Part shown: piece after piece, positions 9,468 to 20,300 of the stretch | Layout: each line of letters opens with the position of its first letter | Numbering within the stretch: position 1 is the stretch's first letter | From: Acidobacteriaceae bacterium | GTDB lineage: Bacteria > Acidobacteriota > Terriglobia > Terriglobales > Acidobacteriaceae | Direction of reading: 5' to 3' | DNA length: 64,000 bases | NCBI GenBank assembly: GCA_030039035.1 | Contig: JASHQQ010000140.1 | Span: forward strand, 1 to 64,000 | The notes under the pieces: model-generated | Seen by the model: the letters and a program-made list of their open reading frames with translations, nothing else | What the model was told of the DNA's origin: nothing | Databases searched by the model: none | Position numbers and translations under genes: made by a program

Positions 9468-10745
9468 TTGAAACCGGAGCCTCCGAAGGGTAGTCGCTGC
9501 CCGATAAAGAGCTTCGAAAGAGCGCAGGACGGCACGATGTTCCCATCCGATTTGAACGAGGCAGCCGCTGGGCTATCGACAGAGTCAACCTGCATCGGTC
9601 CGCATATCGTGGTCGGCATAACGCATCCCCAGACCTGCCTGACTCTTACGGGCCGGCTGCACGCGCTGGGCGAAGCGGGATTCCGTGTGACCCTGGTGTC
9701 GAGTCCGGGCGAGTTGCTGGAGAAGACCGCCGCCCATGAGGGCGCGCGCGCCATCGCGCTCAGGATGGAACGTGGCATGGCGCCGCTGGCCGATCTGCTG
9801 TCGTTGATTCGCCTGTTGCGGCTGCTGCTTCTGTTGCGCCCGGAAATGACCGAGTTCAGCACGCCAAAGGCCGGCCTGCTGGGAGGGTTGGCGGCGCGCC
9901 TCGCCGGCGTTCCGGCGCGCATCTACATGCTGCGCGGACTCAAGCTGAATACCGCGAAGGGCCTGAAGCGCCGCATTCTGCTCGGCGCCGAGCGACTGTC
10001 GGCGCGGTGCGCGAAGGTGGTGCTGTGCAACAGCGCGAGCCTTCGCAGCGAAGCGCTTGCCTTGCGTATCGCGCCGGCGGCCAAACTCAAGCTGCTGGGG
10101 AACGGCAGCAGCAACGGAGTGAATGTAACGCGGTTTTCGCCGGGAGAAAGTGAAGTCAGGACAAGGCTCGGTTTGCGGCGCGAGACACCCGTGATCGGCT
10201 TTGTGGGCCGCCTGACGCGCGACAAGGGCCTGCCCGAACTGATTGAGGCGTTCGAGCTCATTCTGCAGTCGCAGCCTGAGGCACACCTGCTGCTTGTCGG
10301 CTGGTACGACGCGTCGGAGGACGCTCTGAGCCCGGCGCTGCAAGGCCGCATCGAGCGTCACAGGCGCATTCACTGCACCGGCTACGTGGCTGACACCGCG
10401 CCCTTTTACCGCGCCATGGACCTGCTGGTGCTGCCCACCTGGCGAGAAGGCTTTCCCAACGCGGTGCTTGAGGCAGCGGCGACCGGGCTTCCCGTCGTCA
10501 CTACGGAATGCACCGGGTCGCGGGATTCCGTGGTTCCCGAGGTGACCGGGCTTTTGATTCCGCCAGGCTACCCCGAAGCCATCGCGGAGGCAGTGATCAA
10601 GCTGCTTCGCGATCCCGCGCGCCGCCGGCAAATGGGCATTGCGGCAAGAGCCTGGGTGGTGGAGCATTACTCCGACGCGCGTGTTCTGGCGCTGACAGCG
10701 GACTTCTACCGGAATCTGTTGCAGGAGTCGCGCCGCCAGGAATAG
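9468..10745 (+). CDS. Glycosyltransferase family 4 (GT-B)
   Basis: GFVGRLTRDKGLPELIEAFELIL...LVLPTWREGFPNAVLEAAATGLPVVTTECTGSRD. Alternative ATG at 9537. Confidence 0.88.
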   Translation: MKPEPPKGSRCPIKSFERAQDGTMFPSDLNEAAAGLSTESTCIGPHIVVGITHPQTCLTLTGRLHALGEAGFRVTLVSSPGELLEKTAAHEGARAIALRMERGMAPLADLLSLIRLLRLLLLLRPEMTEFSTPKAGLLGGLAARLAGVPARIYMLRGLKLNTAKGLKRRILLGAERLSARCAKVVLCNSASLRSEALALRIAPAAKLKLLGNGSSNGVNVTRFSPGESEVRTRLGLRRETPVIGFVGRLTRDKGLPELIEAFELILQSQPEAHLLLVGWYDASEDALSPALQGRIERHRRIHCTGYVADTAPFYRAMDLLVLPTWREGFPNAVLEAAATGLPVVTTECTGSRDSVVPEVTGLLIPPGYPEAIAEAVIKLLRDPARRRQMGIAARAWVVEHYSDARVLALTADFYRNLLQESRRQE

Positions 10746-10838
10746 AGACGCGTTTTTCCACCGGTATCGGCGCGCGAACTTCGCCGCATCGCGCAAGCGC
10801 CGGTCTTTGACCGGAGGGCGCGTTAATCTGGGAGCAGC

Positions 10839-13574
10839 GTGTTCCCCGAGGAAACTCAATCCGAAGGCGTCGCAGACGGCAGGGTTGAAAATGCCCAGGC
10901 GGCGAAGCTTCCCGCCGAGCTTACGCCTTTTATGCGCCAATGGTCCGCGGCCAAGCGCGAGACTCCGGATGCCCTCCTCTTCTTCCGCATGGGCGATTTC
11001 TACGAGCTGTTTTACGACGACGCGGTCGTGGCGAGCCGCGAACTCGAGCTGACGCTGACCGCGCGCGATCGCGAACGCCAGATTCCCATGTGCGGTGTGC
11101 CTTATCACTCCGTGGAGAGTTACCTGGCCAAACTTCTGCGCAAAGGCTATCGCATTGCCATCTGCGACCAGATGGAGGACCCGAAGCTGGCGAAGAAGAT
11201 TGTGCGCCGCGAGGTGACGCGCGTGCTCACGCCGGGAACGGCCTTCGACGTGAATCTTGGCCAGGAGAAGAACAACTTTCTCGCCGCGTTGTTTGAAGCC
11301 GCATCGCATGGCGCGGCGAAGGAGAACGCCCGGCAATCCCGGCCAGGTGGCGGGAACGGCAGACCCGCGCCCCTGGTCGCCCTGGCGCTGCTCGACGTTT
11401 CGACAGGTGAGTTTCGCGTAGCGGAGTTTGGCGGGAAGACGGCGCGGCAGCAGGCGCTGGATCAGGTCCTGCAGGCACAGCCGAGCGAAGTGCTGCTGAA
11501 GGACGGTGCCGAAACGTGGCCCGGGCTGGACCGGGTTCCCGCGTGCACGCGCGTGGAGGAATGGGTCTGGACCCGCGACTTTGCCGTGCCGCTCGTGGAG
11601 CGGCAACTGCACGTGCGCTCGCTCGAGGGATTCGGGCTGGACAAGCATCCGGCCGCAGCCATTGCCGCGGGCGCGATATTGCACTACGTGCGCGCCACGC
11701 AGAAAAACGAGGCGCTGCATATCGATTCCATCCGGTTTCAGGAGCACTCGACGGCGCTGGAGCTGGACCCGGTCACGGTGCGAAATCTCGAACTGGTCGC
11801 GCCGCTGTTTTCCGATCAGGACGATCGCGCAACGTTATTCCGCACCCTCGACGAATGCCGGACGCCCATGGGCAAGCGGCTGTTGCGGGCGACGGTCCTT
11901 CGGCCTCTGGCCGACCGCGATGAGCTGGAAATCCGCCTTGAAGCCGTGGGCGAATTGCATTGCGACCTGATCCCGCGGGAGGAGTTGCGACGCGCGCTTG
12001 CGGGTATCCAGGACCTGGAGCGGCTGCTGGCGCGGATTTCGCTCGATTCCGCCGGGCCGCGCGACGTGCGCGCGCTGGCTGCGAGCCTGGCCCGGCTGCC
12101 TGGATTGGGCAACGCACTCGGGGTTCCGCGGGCGCAGAAGTGGCGGGAGTTGCGGTCACGCCTCGATCCGCTTGAGGATGTCACGAAGACGATTCTGTCG
12201 ACGCTGGTTGAAGAGCCGCCATTGACGCTGGCGGACGGCGGCGCCATTGCCCCGGGCGTGGACGAAGAACTGGATGAGTTGAAGATCGCTTCGACCGATG
12301 GCCGGCAATCGATCGCCGCCATCGAGGACAGGGAGCGCGCGCGGACCGGGATAGGTTCGCTGAAAGTCCGTTATAACTCGGTGTTCGGGTACTACATTGA
12401 GATTACAAAGGCCAATCTGCACCTGGCTCCCGCAGACTACGAACGCAAGCAAACGCTCGTGAACGGGGAACGGTTTACCACGCCGGAGCTGAAGGAATAC
12501 GAGCGCAAGATTCTCACCGCCCACGAGCGATCGATCGGGATCGAGAAGCGGATCTTTGCCGGGTTGCGAGGCGCGGTTCTGCAGGCGGCAAGCCGGATCC
12601 GGCGCTCTTCGGCGGCAGTGGCGGAAGCCGATCTCCTGTCTGATTTTGCCCATCTGGCGGCTCTGCGGCGGTACGTGCGCCCGGCGCTCGTGGACGAGCC
12701 CGTGCTCGAAGCCGTAGCGGCACGGCATCCGGTCATCGAGCATTGGATGGAAGAGACGCGCGAGGGGAGCTTCATTCCCAATGATATTTATGCGAGCGCG
12801 GAGGAAGAAGGTCCGGGCCTGTTGCTGATTACGGGACCGAACATGGGCGGCAAAAGCACCTACCTGCGGCAGGCGGCCTTGCTGGTGCTGATGGCGCAGA
12901 TGGGAAGTTTCGTTCCGGCCGACAGCATGCGTCTCGGCCTCGTGGACAGGATTTACACACGTATCGGAGCCAGCGACAACGTGGCCCGCGGACGCTCGAC
13001 CTTCATGGTGGAGATGACGGAGACGGCGACGATCATGAATACAGCCACGCGCCGCTCGCTGATCCTCCTGGATGAAATGGGGCGCGGTACGGCGACCTTC
13101 GATGGGCTCGCGTTGGCGTGGGCCACGGTCGAGTATCTTCACGCCGAAACCGGCGCGCGCACGCTCTTTGCCACGCACTACCACGAGCTCACGATTCTGG
13201 AAGAGAAGTTGAAGAGGGTGCGGAATCTGCGCGTGGATGTGAAGGAAGCCGCGGGCGGAATCGTATTTCTTCATCGCATCGAGCCCGGCGCCGCAAGCAA
13301 AAGTTACGGTATCGAGGTGGCGCGCCTCGCCGGACTGCCGGCGGCGGTGATCGAGCGGGCGAAACGCATCCTGAAACAGCACGAAAAGCAGGAGCGGTCT
13401 GCCGCGGCCAACGGGCAAAGCGAGACGACGGAACCTGTGCAACTGACGATCTTCACCCCGCTGTCGCAACGCATCGTGGACCGTATTGAAGCCACCGACG
13501 TGAACTCGCTCACTCCGCTGCAGGCCCTGAACCTGCTCGAAGAGCTGCGGTCGGAGCTGAAGGAAAAAGCATGA
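10839..13574 (+). CDS. mutS: DNA mismatch repair protein MutS
   Basis: LTPFMRQWSAAKRETPDALLFFRMGDFYELFYDDA, Walker A ITGPNMGGKSTYLRQ, LILLDEMGRGTATFDGLALAWATVEYL, FATHYHELT. Confidence 0.98.
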   Translation: MFPEETQSEGVADGRVENAQAAKLPAELTPFMRQWSAAKRETPDALLFFRMGDFYELFYDDAVVASRELELTLTARDRERQIPMCGVPYHSVESYLAKLLRKGYRIAICDQMEDPKLAKKIVRREVTRVLTPGTAFDVNLGQEKNNFLAALFEAASHGAAKENARQSRPGGGNGRPAPLVALALLDVSTGEFRVAEFGGKTARQQALDQVLQAQPSEVLLKDGAETWPGLDRVPACTRVEEWVWTRDFAVPLVERQLHVRSLEGFGLDKHPAAAIAAGAILHYVRATQKNEALHIDSIRFQEHSTALELDPVTVRNLELVAPLFSDQDDRATLFRTLDECRTPMGKRLLRATVLRPLADRDELEIRLEAVGELHCDLIPREELRRALAGIQDLERLLARISLDSAGPRDVRALAASLARLPGLGNALGVPRAQKWRELRSRLDPLEDVTKTILSTLVEEPPLTLADGGAIAPGVDEELDELKIASTDGRQSIAAIEDRERARTGIGSLKVRYNSVFGYYIEITKANLHLAPADYERKQTLVNGERFTTPELKEYERKILTAHERSIGIEKRIFAGLRGAVLQAASRIRRSSAAVAEADLLSDFAHLAALRRYVRPALVDEPVLEAVAARHPVIEHWMEETREGSFIPNDIYASAEEEGPGLLLITGPNMGGKSTYLRQAALLVLMAQMGSFVPADSMRLGLVDRIYTRIGASDNVARGRSTFMVEMTETATIMNTATRRSLILLDEMGRGTATFDGLALAWATVEYLHAETGARTLFATHYHELTILEEKLKRVRNLRVDVKEAAGGIVFLHRIEPGAASKSYGIEVARLAGLPAAVIERAKRILKQHEKQERSAAANGQSETTEPVQLTIFTPLSQRIVDRIEATDVNSLTPLQALNLLEELRSELKEKA

Positions 13575-14755
13575 CGGCGGAGTTGCGCCATGCGGCAGGA
13601 AGTCTGCTGGTCGTCGGGCTCGCCGGGACCGGACTCAGCGAGCGTGAACGCGCGTGGCTCGGACTCGTGCGACCGGCGGGGATCATTCTCTTCCGGCGAA
13701 ATATCGCCGACGCGCGGCAAACACGTGCGCTGTTGGCGGATGCGACGGCCTCTTGCGCACCCCATGGCCTGCGCTGCGTGGATGTGGAGGGCGGAGCCGT
13801 GAACCGCTTGCGCGACGCGCTGGCGCCGATTCCGTCGGCGCAAGCGGTAGCGCGCAGAGCCTTCAATCCCACCCTCTTGCATCCGCAAGGACGGATGCAG
13901 AAGGAGGGAGCACGGGATGCACGGAGTGGCAGCGCGTTGATTGGCGAGCACGGCGAACTGATCGCGCGCGCCGTGAAGGCATTCGGCTTCAATGTAACGC
14001 TGGCACCGGTGCTCGATCTGGCTTTGCCTCTGTCGGCCACGGTGATGGGCACACGCGCCGCGGCGCCAACGGCGGCTGGGGTCGTCGAATACGCGCACAG
14101 TTTCCTTGCCGGACTTGCGGCGCACGGAGTAGCCGGCTGCGGCAAGCACTTCCCCGGTCTGGGCGGCGGCACACTCGACTCACACGATGAAACGCCGGCG
14201 ATCCGGCGCGGGTTTCGCGAGTTATGGAGCGAAGACCTTGCGCCCTGGCGCGAGCTGTGCGGGCAGCTTCCGATGGTCATGGTGAGCCATGCGGCCTACC
14301 CGGCAACAAAGGGGAGGAATCGACCGGCAAGCGTGTCGCGCTTCTGGATCACGGGCATTCTGCGAAAGCGCATCGGCTATCGCGGAATCGTCTTCTCCGA
14401 CGACATGGAAATGGGCGGAATCCTCGGCTTCATGTCGATCGAAGAGGCCGCGATCGCGGCCATCCGCGCGGGAATGGACCTGCTCGAAATCTGCCACAGC
14501 CCGGATCTGATTCTGCGCGCGCATGAATCGCTGGTCAAAGAGGGCGAAAGGTCCCCGCAGTTTCGAACTCTGCTGACTGCGCGTGCGCGGGAGACGGCGA
14601 TCAGGCGCAGGAAGCTTTTCCCGGATCGGATTCCCGCGGCGTTTTCCGCGCGGCGGCTCGCGCTGCTTCGCGAGCAGATGCTGCGCTTCAGCGGGATGTT
14701 CGACGAATCCGTGGCACATTCCGCCCCCGCCGTAACACAGGCAGGCGCCGTATGA
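13571..14755 (+). CDS. nagZ: Glycoside hydrolase family 3, beta-N-acetylhexosaminidase NagZ-like
   Basis: GLSERERAWLGLVRPAGIILFRRNI, DVEGGAVNRLRD, KHFPGLGGGTLDSH, nucleophile motif GIVFSDDMEMGGI; overlaps mutS stop and anmK start. Confidence 0.88.
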   Translation: MTAELRHAAGSLLVVGLAGTGLSERERAWLGLVRPAGIILFRRNIADARQTRALLADATASCAPHGLRCVDVEGGAVNRLRDALAPIPSAQAVARRAFNPTLLHPQGRMQKEGARDARSGSALIGEHGELIARAVKAFGFNVTLAPVLDLALPLSATVMGTRAAAPTAAGVVEYAHSFLAGLAAHGVAGCGKHFPGLGGGTLDSHDETPAIRRGFRELWSEDLAPWRELCGQLPMVMVSHAAYPATKGRNRPASVSRFWITGILRKRIGYRGIVFSDDMEMGGILGFMSIEEAAIAAIRAGMDLLEICHSPDLILRAHESLVKEGERSPQFRTLLTARARETAIRRRKLFPDRIPAAFSARRLALLREQMLRFSGMFDESVAHSAPAVTQAGAV

Positions 14756-15921
14756 CCGCCCAGGCCATGATCGTCGCCGGCGTGATGAGCGGCACTTCGG
14801 CTGACGGCATCGATGTGGCGCTGGTGCGCATTGCGCCCGGCAAGTCACGACCGAAGGTCACGCTGCTCGCGCACGAGGGATTCGCCTATTCGGGCGCGCT
14901 TCGCCGGTCGGTTCTGGCGGCGATGAATGCGGCGTCGGTCCCGACGGGTGAGTTGGCGCGGCTCAACTGGCGGTTGGGGACGGCCTATGCCGAGGCGGTA
15001 AAAGAGACGCGGAGGCGCCATCGCGTGAAGCTCGACCTGATTGGCTGCCACGGCCAGACGCTCTATCATCAGGCGCGCGCCATGAGCTTCGCGGGCCGGC
15101 GATTCGCCTGCACCTGGCAGGCCGGCGAGGCCGCGGTGATCGCCGCGGCTCTCGGCGTGCCGGTAGTTTCGAACTTTCGCCCGGCGGACATGCTGGCCGG
15201 CGGCCAGGGCGCGCCGCTGGTTCCGCTTCTCGATTACGTCCTGTTTGCCGATGCAGAACGCGGGCGCGTGCTGCAGAATATCGGCGGCATTGCCAATCTC
15301 ACCGCGATCCCGCCGGGCGCGGGCATCGACCGCGTGATTGCGTTCGACACCGGCCCGGGAAACATGGTGATCGATGCGCTGGCGCAGGAGTTGTTCGGCC
15401 AATCCTTCGACCGCGGCGGTGCGATCGCTGCGCGAGGTACGATCCTCAAGCCGGTGCTTGCATCCGGGATGCGGAATTCCTACTACCGGCTCAAGCCCCC
15501 GCGCACGGCCGGGCGCGAGCAGTTCGGACGCGAATACGCGGCGCTGTTTCTCGCCGCGTGCCGGCGAATCACCCGCAAGCCTGAAGACGCACTGGCCACG
15601 GCGACCGCTCTGACTGCCGAATCGATCGCCGGGGCCTATCGGAAGTTTGTCGCGGCAAGGATGAAGAGCGGCAGAGTCGACTACATCGTCTCAGGTGGCG
15701 GCGCAAAGAACGAAACTCTGATGTCGATGCTGGCTGAGCGGCTCGAGCCGTTCGGGTGCGCGTTGTCGGCGATCGACGAATTCGGAATACCGGCGTCAGC
15801 CAAGGAAGCCGCGGCATTCGCCTTGCTGGCATGGCAAACATGGCATCGCCGGCCCGGAAACATACCGTCGGCGACGGGAGCATCGCGACCGGCGATTCTT
15901 GGCCAGGTTACGTATGCATAG
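14752..15921 (+). CDS. anmK: Anhydro-N-acetylmuramic acid kinase AnmK
   Basis: MIVAGVMSGTSADGIDVALVRI, IGCHGQTLYH, FRPADMLAGGQGAPLVPLLDY, QNIGGIANLT, FDTGPGNMVIDAL. Confidence 0.96.
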   Translation: MTAQAMIVAGVMSGTSADGIDVALVRIAPGKSRPKVTLLAHEGFAYSGALRRSVLAAMNAASVPTGELARLNWRLGTAYAEAVKETRRRHRVKLDLIGCHGQTLYHQARAMSFAGRRFACTWQAGEAAVIAAALGVPVVSNFRPADMLAGGQGAPLVPLLDYVLFADAERGRVLQNIGGIANLTAIPPGAGIDRVIAFDTGPGNMVIDALAQELFGQSFDRGGAIAARGTILKPVLASGMRNSYYRLKPPRTAGREQFGREYAALFLAACRRITRKPEDALATATALTAESIAGAYRKFVAARMKSGRVDYIVSGGGAKNETLMSMLAERLEPFGCALSAIDEFGIPASAKEAAAFALLAWQTWHRRPGNIPSATGASRPAILGQVTYA

Positions 15922-15925
15922 CGAC

Positions 15926-15945
15926 ACTTCGGGCGAAGCCGAAGT
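15926..15945 (+). other. Short perfect inverted repeat just downstream of anmK (hairpin, no obvious T-tract)
   Basis: ACTTCGG-GCGAAG-CCGAAGT, 7-bp stem and 6-nt loop, 5 nt after the anmK stop. Confidence 0.4.
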
Positions 15946-16125
15946 CAACCGATTCAACCGGCAACCGTCTGCATCCGATTGCGGCGGCAATCGTTGCGAC
16001 GGGAGTTTTCAGCCCGTGAGACCCGCTTCGACCTTTTGACCCACTGATTCGTCTACCGAATGAGGGATAAAAAGACCCCCTCGGGCCGAAATCGCAATGA
16101 GCGGTTCGCGGGAGGTTGGCTTTTT

Positions 16126-17346
16126 ATGGCTTTCAGGTCGCGAAAACCCGGTTTCTTGCCGCTGGCGCTGCTGGCCGCCATGATTCTGGCCGCTCCGTTC
16201 CTTTGTGCGCAGGCGGCCGGCCGGTTTCTCGGCACCATCACGGCGATCAGCGGAACCACGCTTACGGTAAAGACCGACGCGGGCGAGGTGCACCAGGTTG
16301 AGGTTCCCGCATCGGCGACGCTCAAGCGGGTCGAGCCCGGACAGAAGGACCTGAGCAGCGCAACCACGATTCAGTTCAGCGACCTTTCCACCGGCGACCG
16401 GGTACTGGTCCGCATCGATCCCGGATCAACCGGCGCGACGGCGCAGGCGGCGATGATCGTGGCCATCAAGCAGGCCGACGTGGCGGCAAAACAGCAGCAG
16501 GAGCGCGAGGAGTGGCAGCGCAACGGCCTGGGCGGACTGGTGAAGAGCGTCGATGCGGCTTCGGGCGTCATTGTGCTGACGGCGGGCGCCGGTCCGACGA
16601 CGCGAACGGTGACCATCCACACCACGAAATCGACCGTGCTCAAGCGGTACGCGCCCGGCTCGGTGCGATTCGACGACGCGCAGCCGGCGCCCATCGACGC
16701 GATCCACGCCGGCGACCAGTTGCGGGCGCGTGGCCAGAAGAGTGCGGACGGCTCGGAGTTGACGGCGGATGCGGTGGTCTCCGGCAGCTTTCGCAATATC
16801 TCCGGTACGGTGACGTCGGTCGACGCGGCCAATTCGACGCTGGTGGTCAAGGACCTGGCCTCGAAGAAGCAGGTTACGGTTCAGGTCACGCACGATTCAC
16901 AGATGCGCCGGTTGCCGGAGCGCATGGCGCAGATGCTGGCGGCGCGCCTCAACGGCGGTGCTGCCGGCGGGCAGGGACGAGGGAATGGCGGTGTGCAGCA
17001 GGCCGGCGCCCCGTCGGGGCCCGGAAATGCCAGGCTTGATCAACAGCCGGGAAACGGCGGCGGAAGCGGCCGCGGTCAATGGGCCGGGCAGAATGGCGGG
17101 GCCGGCGGACTCGGCGGCGGCGATCCGCAGCAAATGCTGAATCGCGCGCCGGCGATTCAGCTCTCCGATCTGCAAAAAGGCGAAGCCGTGATGCTGGTGT
17201 CAACCGAGGGAACGTCGGAGATGACGGCCATCACGCTGCTTGCGGGAGTTGAACCGCTTCTGCAGGCTCCGGCAAGCCAGAATCTGCTCTCGAACTGGAG
17301 TATGGGCGGCGGCGGAGGCGCGGAAGCAGGAGCTGACGCCCAATAG
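16126..17346 (+). CDS. Secreted hypothetical protein with DUF5666-like repeated beta units and a Gly-rich linker
   Basis: Signal-like N terminus LPLALLAAMILAAPFLCAQA; repeated GTITAISGTTLTVKTDAGE / GLVKSVDAASGVIVLTAG / GTVTSVDAANSTLVVKD units; GGQGRGNGGVQQ...GGAGGLGGGD linker. SD-like GGGAGG before ATG 16126. Confidence 0.65.
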   Translation: MAFRSRKPGFLPLALLAAMILAAPFLCAQAAGRFLGTITAISGTTLTVKTDAGEVHQVEVPASATLKRVEPGQKDLSSATTIQFSDLSTGDRVLVRIDPGSTGATAQAAMIVAIKQADVAAKQQQEREEWQRNGLGGLVKSVDAASGVIVLTAGAGPTTRTVTIHTTKSTVLKRYAPGSVRFDDAQPAPIDAIHAGDQLRARGQKSADGSELTADAVVSGSFRNISGTVTSVDAANSTLVVKDLASKKQVTVQVTHDSQMRRLPERMAQMLAARLNGGAAGGQGRGNGGVQQAGAPSGPGNARLDQQPGNGGGSGRGQWAGQNGGAGGLGGGDPQQMLNRAPAIQLSDLQKGEAVMLVSTEGTSEMTAITLLAGVEPLLQAPASQNLLSNWSMGGGGGAEAGADAQ

Positions 17347-17383
17347 GCACAATCCATTCCCTGATGGGAAACAAAGAGGGGAC

Positions 17384-20300
17384 GTGTACTTGAAAACGCC
17401 TTGCATCCTTCATTTTTTCGTCAGTCTCGCCCTCGGTGCCGCAGCCGTACTCGGCGCATCCGCGCAGGATCCGGCGCCGCAGGCGGACGCTCAGCCGGCG
17501 GCGTCGAGAGGATCTGGAACGATCCGCGGGCAGGTGTCGGATCCAACAGGCGCGGTGATTCCCAACGCCAGCATTGTTGTCATGACGACCAGGGGCGAAG
17601 TGGCCGGCAAGGCCACGTCGGACGGCGTGGGCGCGTATTCCGTCCACGGATTGGCGGCGGGAACGTACAGTGTCACGGCAACGGCGTCGGGATTCGCCGA
17701 CTTCGAGGTTCCCGGGGTGGCGCTGGCGGCCGGCCAGACGCGCACGGTCAATCCGGCGATGAAGATTCAGGTGGAGCAGCAGCAAGTCGAAGTGGAGACC
17801 GAGAACAACACTGTCAATACCAGCCCGGAAAACAACGCCAACGCGGTGGTGATCAAGGGCAACGATCTGAATGCGCTCTCCGACGATCCAGACGAGCTGC
17901 AGAATGAACTGGAGGCGCTGGCCGGCCCCTCCGCGGGCCCGAATGGCGGCCAGATTTACATCGACGGGTTCACAGGCGGGCAGTTGCCGCCCAAATCCTC
18001 GATCCGCGAGATTCGCGTGAATCAGAATCCCTTCTCCGCCGAGTTCGACCGGCTGGGCTACGGGCGCATCGAGATCTTCACCAAGCCGGGGACCGACAAG
18101 CTCCACGGCGGCTTCGAGTTTTCCGGTAACGATTCCGCCTTCAACACGCAGAACCCGCTTCTGGTAGGAGTTGCCGAGCCGCCCTATTACTCCTGGCGGC
18201 TGCATGGATCCGCGGGCGGACCGATCACCAGGTCGTCGTCGTATTTTGTCAGCGCCTTTTCGCGCTATCAGCAGAACGAGAACATCGTGACGGGCATCGA
18301 CCCGGCGAGCATTACCCCCACCGACCTTACGGGATCCTCCATCGACGAGGCCTTCGGCAACACGTCCTCCCGGCTCGACATCAGCCCGCGCATCGATATC
18401 CAGCTTGGCGAATCGAACACGGCGACGATTCGCGAGACGTATAACCGCAGCGTGGATAACAACAGCATCGGGCAGAACGGGCTGGTTCTGCCGCAACAGG
18501 CCACCAACTCGGACGACCAGGAGAACGCGCTCCAGGTCTCCGACAGTCTCGTCATCAGCCCTCATCTCGTGGACGATATCCGTTTCCAGTACCGGCGCGT
18601 CCGCGACACCACGACCGCGGTTTCCAGCCTGCCTGCCTTCACGCTGCAGCAGCAGTTCACCGACGGCGGCAGCACGCAACAGACTTCGATCGATCACGAA
18701 AACGATCTCGAGCTGCAAAACTATTTCTCCGGAGCTTTCGGCCCGCATGCGTTGAGCTTTGGCGCCCGGCTGCGCGCCTATCCCGACGTGAATTTCACCA
18801 CCAGCGGCAGCAACGGCGCCTACATCTTCTCCCAGCCCAAATACTTCGCAGGGTGCTATCAGACGCCTGCGGGAGGAACGCCTCCGGCAACCTGCTCCCC
18901 GCAGCAGTACACCTACACGAAGATCAACAATGCCACGGCGCAGGCGGTCCTGTTCGATGGAGCACTCTTCTATCAGGATGACTGGAAGGTGAGTCCTCGC
19001 TTCACCTTCAGTTACGGTGCGCGGTGGGAGACGCAAAACCGGATCAGCGACAAGGACGACTGGGCGCCGCGTCTTTCGCTGGCCTATGCGCTGGGCCGGA
19101 ACGCGGGCAAACAGCAGCCCAGGACGGTGCTGCGCGCCGGGTATGGCTGGTTCTATCAGCGATTCACGGTGCCCAACGGATTCGGCGCGAGCACACCCTA
19201 CCTGATCAACGCGATTCACGAGAACGGAAAGAACGAAGAGCAGTTCATCCAGACCTCGGGCATCGTCTTCAACCGCTATGCGACCACGCCGCTCTCGGCA
19301 AGCACCACGGGGAGCAATACGGGAAGAAATGCTCCCACCTTTTACACCATTGCGCCGGATTTTCATGCGGCGAACGACATGGAAGCGGCGATCGGAATCG
19401 ACCGGCAGATCACCAGGGCGATCACCGGCAACGTAACCTACATTTACTCGCAGGGGATCCACCAGTTCTTTACCGACAACCTGAGCGCGGCGGCGGAGAT
19501 TCCCGCGGATGAGGCGAAAACCGGCTTCTATCCCGCGACCGCTCCATCGGCGCCGTCGACAAACAATCTGCAATATACGTCGGGCGGGTTTTACCGCGAA
19601 CATCAGATCATGGTGACGATGCGCACGACCTACCGGAGATACAGCTTCTTTACCAATTACACCTACAGCGATGCCATGGGCGATACGGGCGGCGTAGGAA
19701 CGGTGCCGTCGGTCTCGAGTTATCCCGGCCTGGATTACGGGCCGACGAGCTTCGATGTGCGCAACCGGCTGATGGTCTTCGGCAATTTCATGCTGCCCTG
19801 GGCGATCTCGGTGTCGCCGATGGTGGTCGCCAACTCCGGCACGCCTTTCAACATCACCACGGGCACGGATCTGACCGGGAACAATCAATTCAATGCGCGA
19901 CCGACCTACGCGGCCAATTGCTCCGAGCCCAACGCCGTGCAGACCCGGTGGGGCTGCTTCGACGCCGCGCCGTACGGTGTGAACGCCGTGCCGGGAACGC
20001 CGATCGAGCCGTATGCGGCCAACGAGAAAATCGTACCGGTGGGTCTGGGCACGGGTCCCGTGAACGTTTCCGTGAATATGCGGCTCAGCAAGGTGATCGG
20101 CATCGGGCCCAAGGTGGAAAGCGGAGGTGGAGGCGGGTTCGGCGGACCGGGCGGCGGCCGCTGGGGCGGCCCTCCCGGATTGGCGGGCGGCGGATTGAGC
20201 GGCAGCCGCGGGGGCCCGGGACGGCTCGATCAGTCCGTGGCCCGCAAATACAGCCTGACATTTTCGGCGTTTGGCTCGAATATCCTGAACCACGAAAACC

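Noticed and set aside
10800-10814. CCGGTC-TTT-GACCGG hairpin upstream of mutS
   Set aside because: Short 6-bp stem with no T-tract; expected by chance in a GC-rich genome, too weak to call a terminator or regulator.
9585-11747. 720-aa minus-strand ORF opposite a glycosyltransferase and mutS
   Set aside because: Spans two well-supported sense genes; GC-frame artifact.
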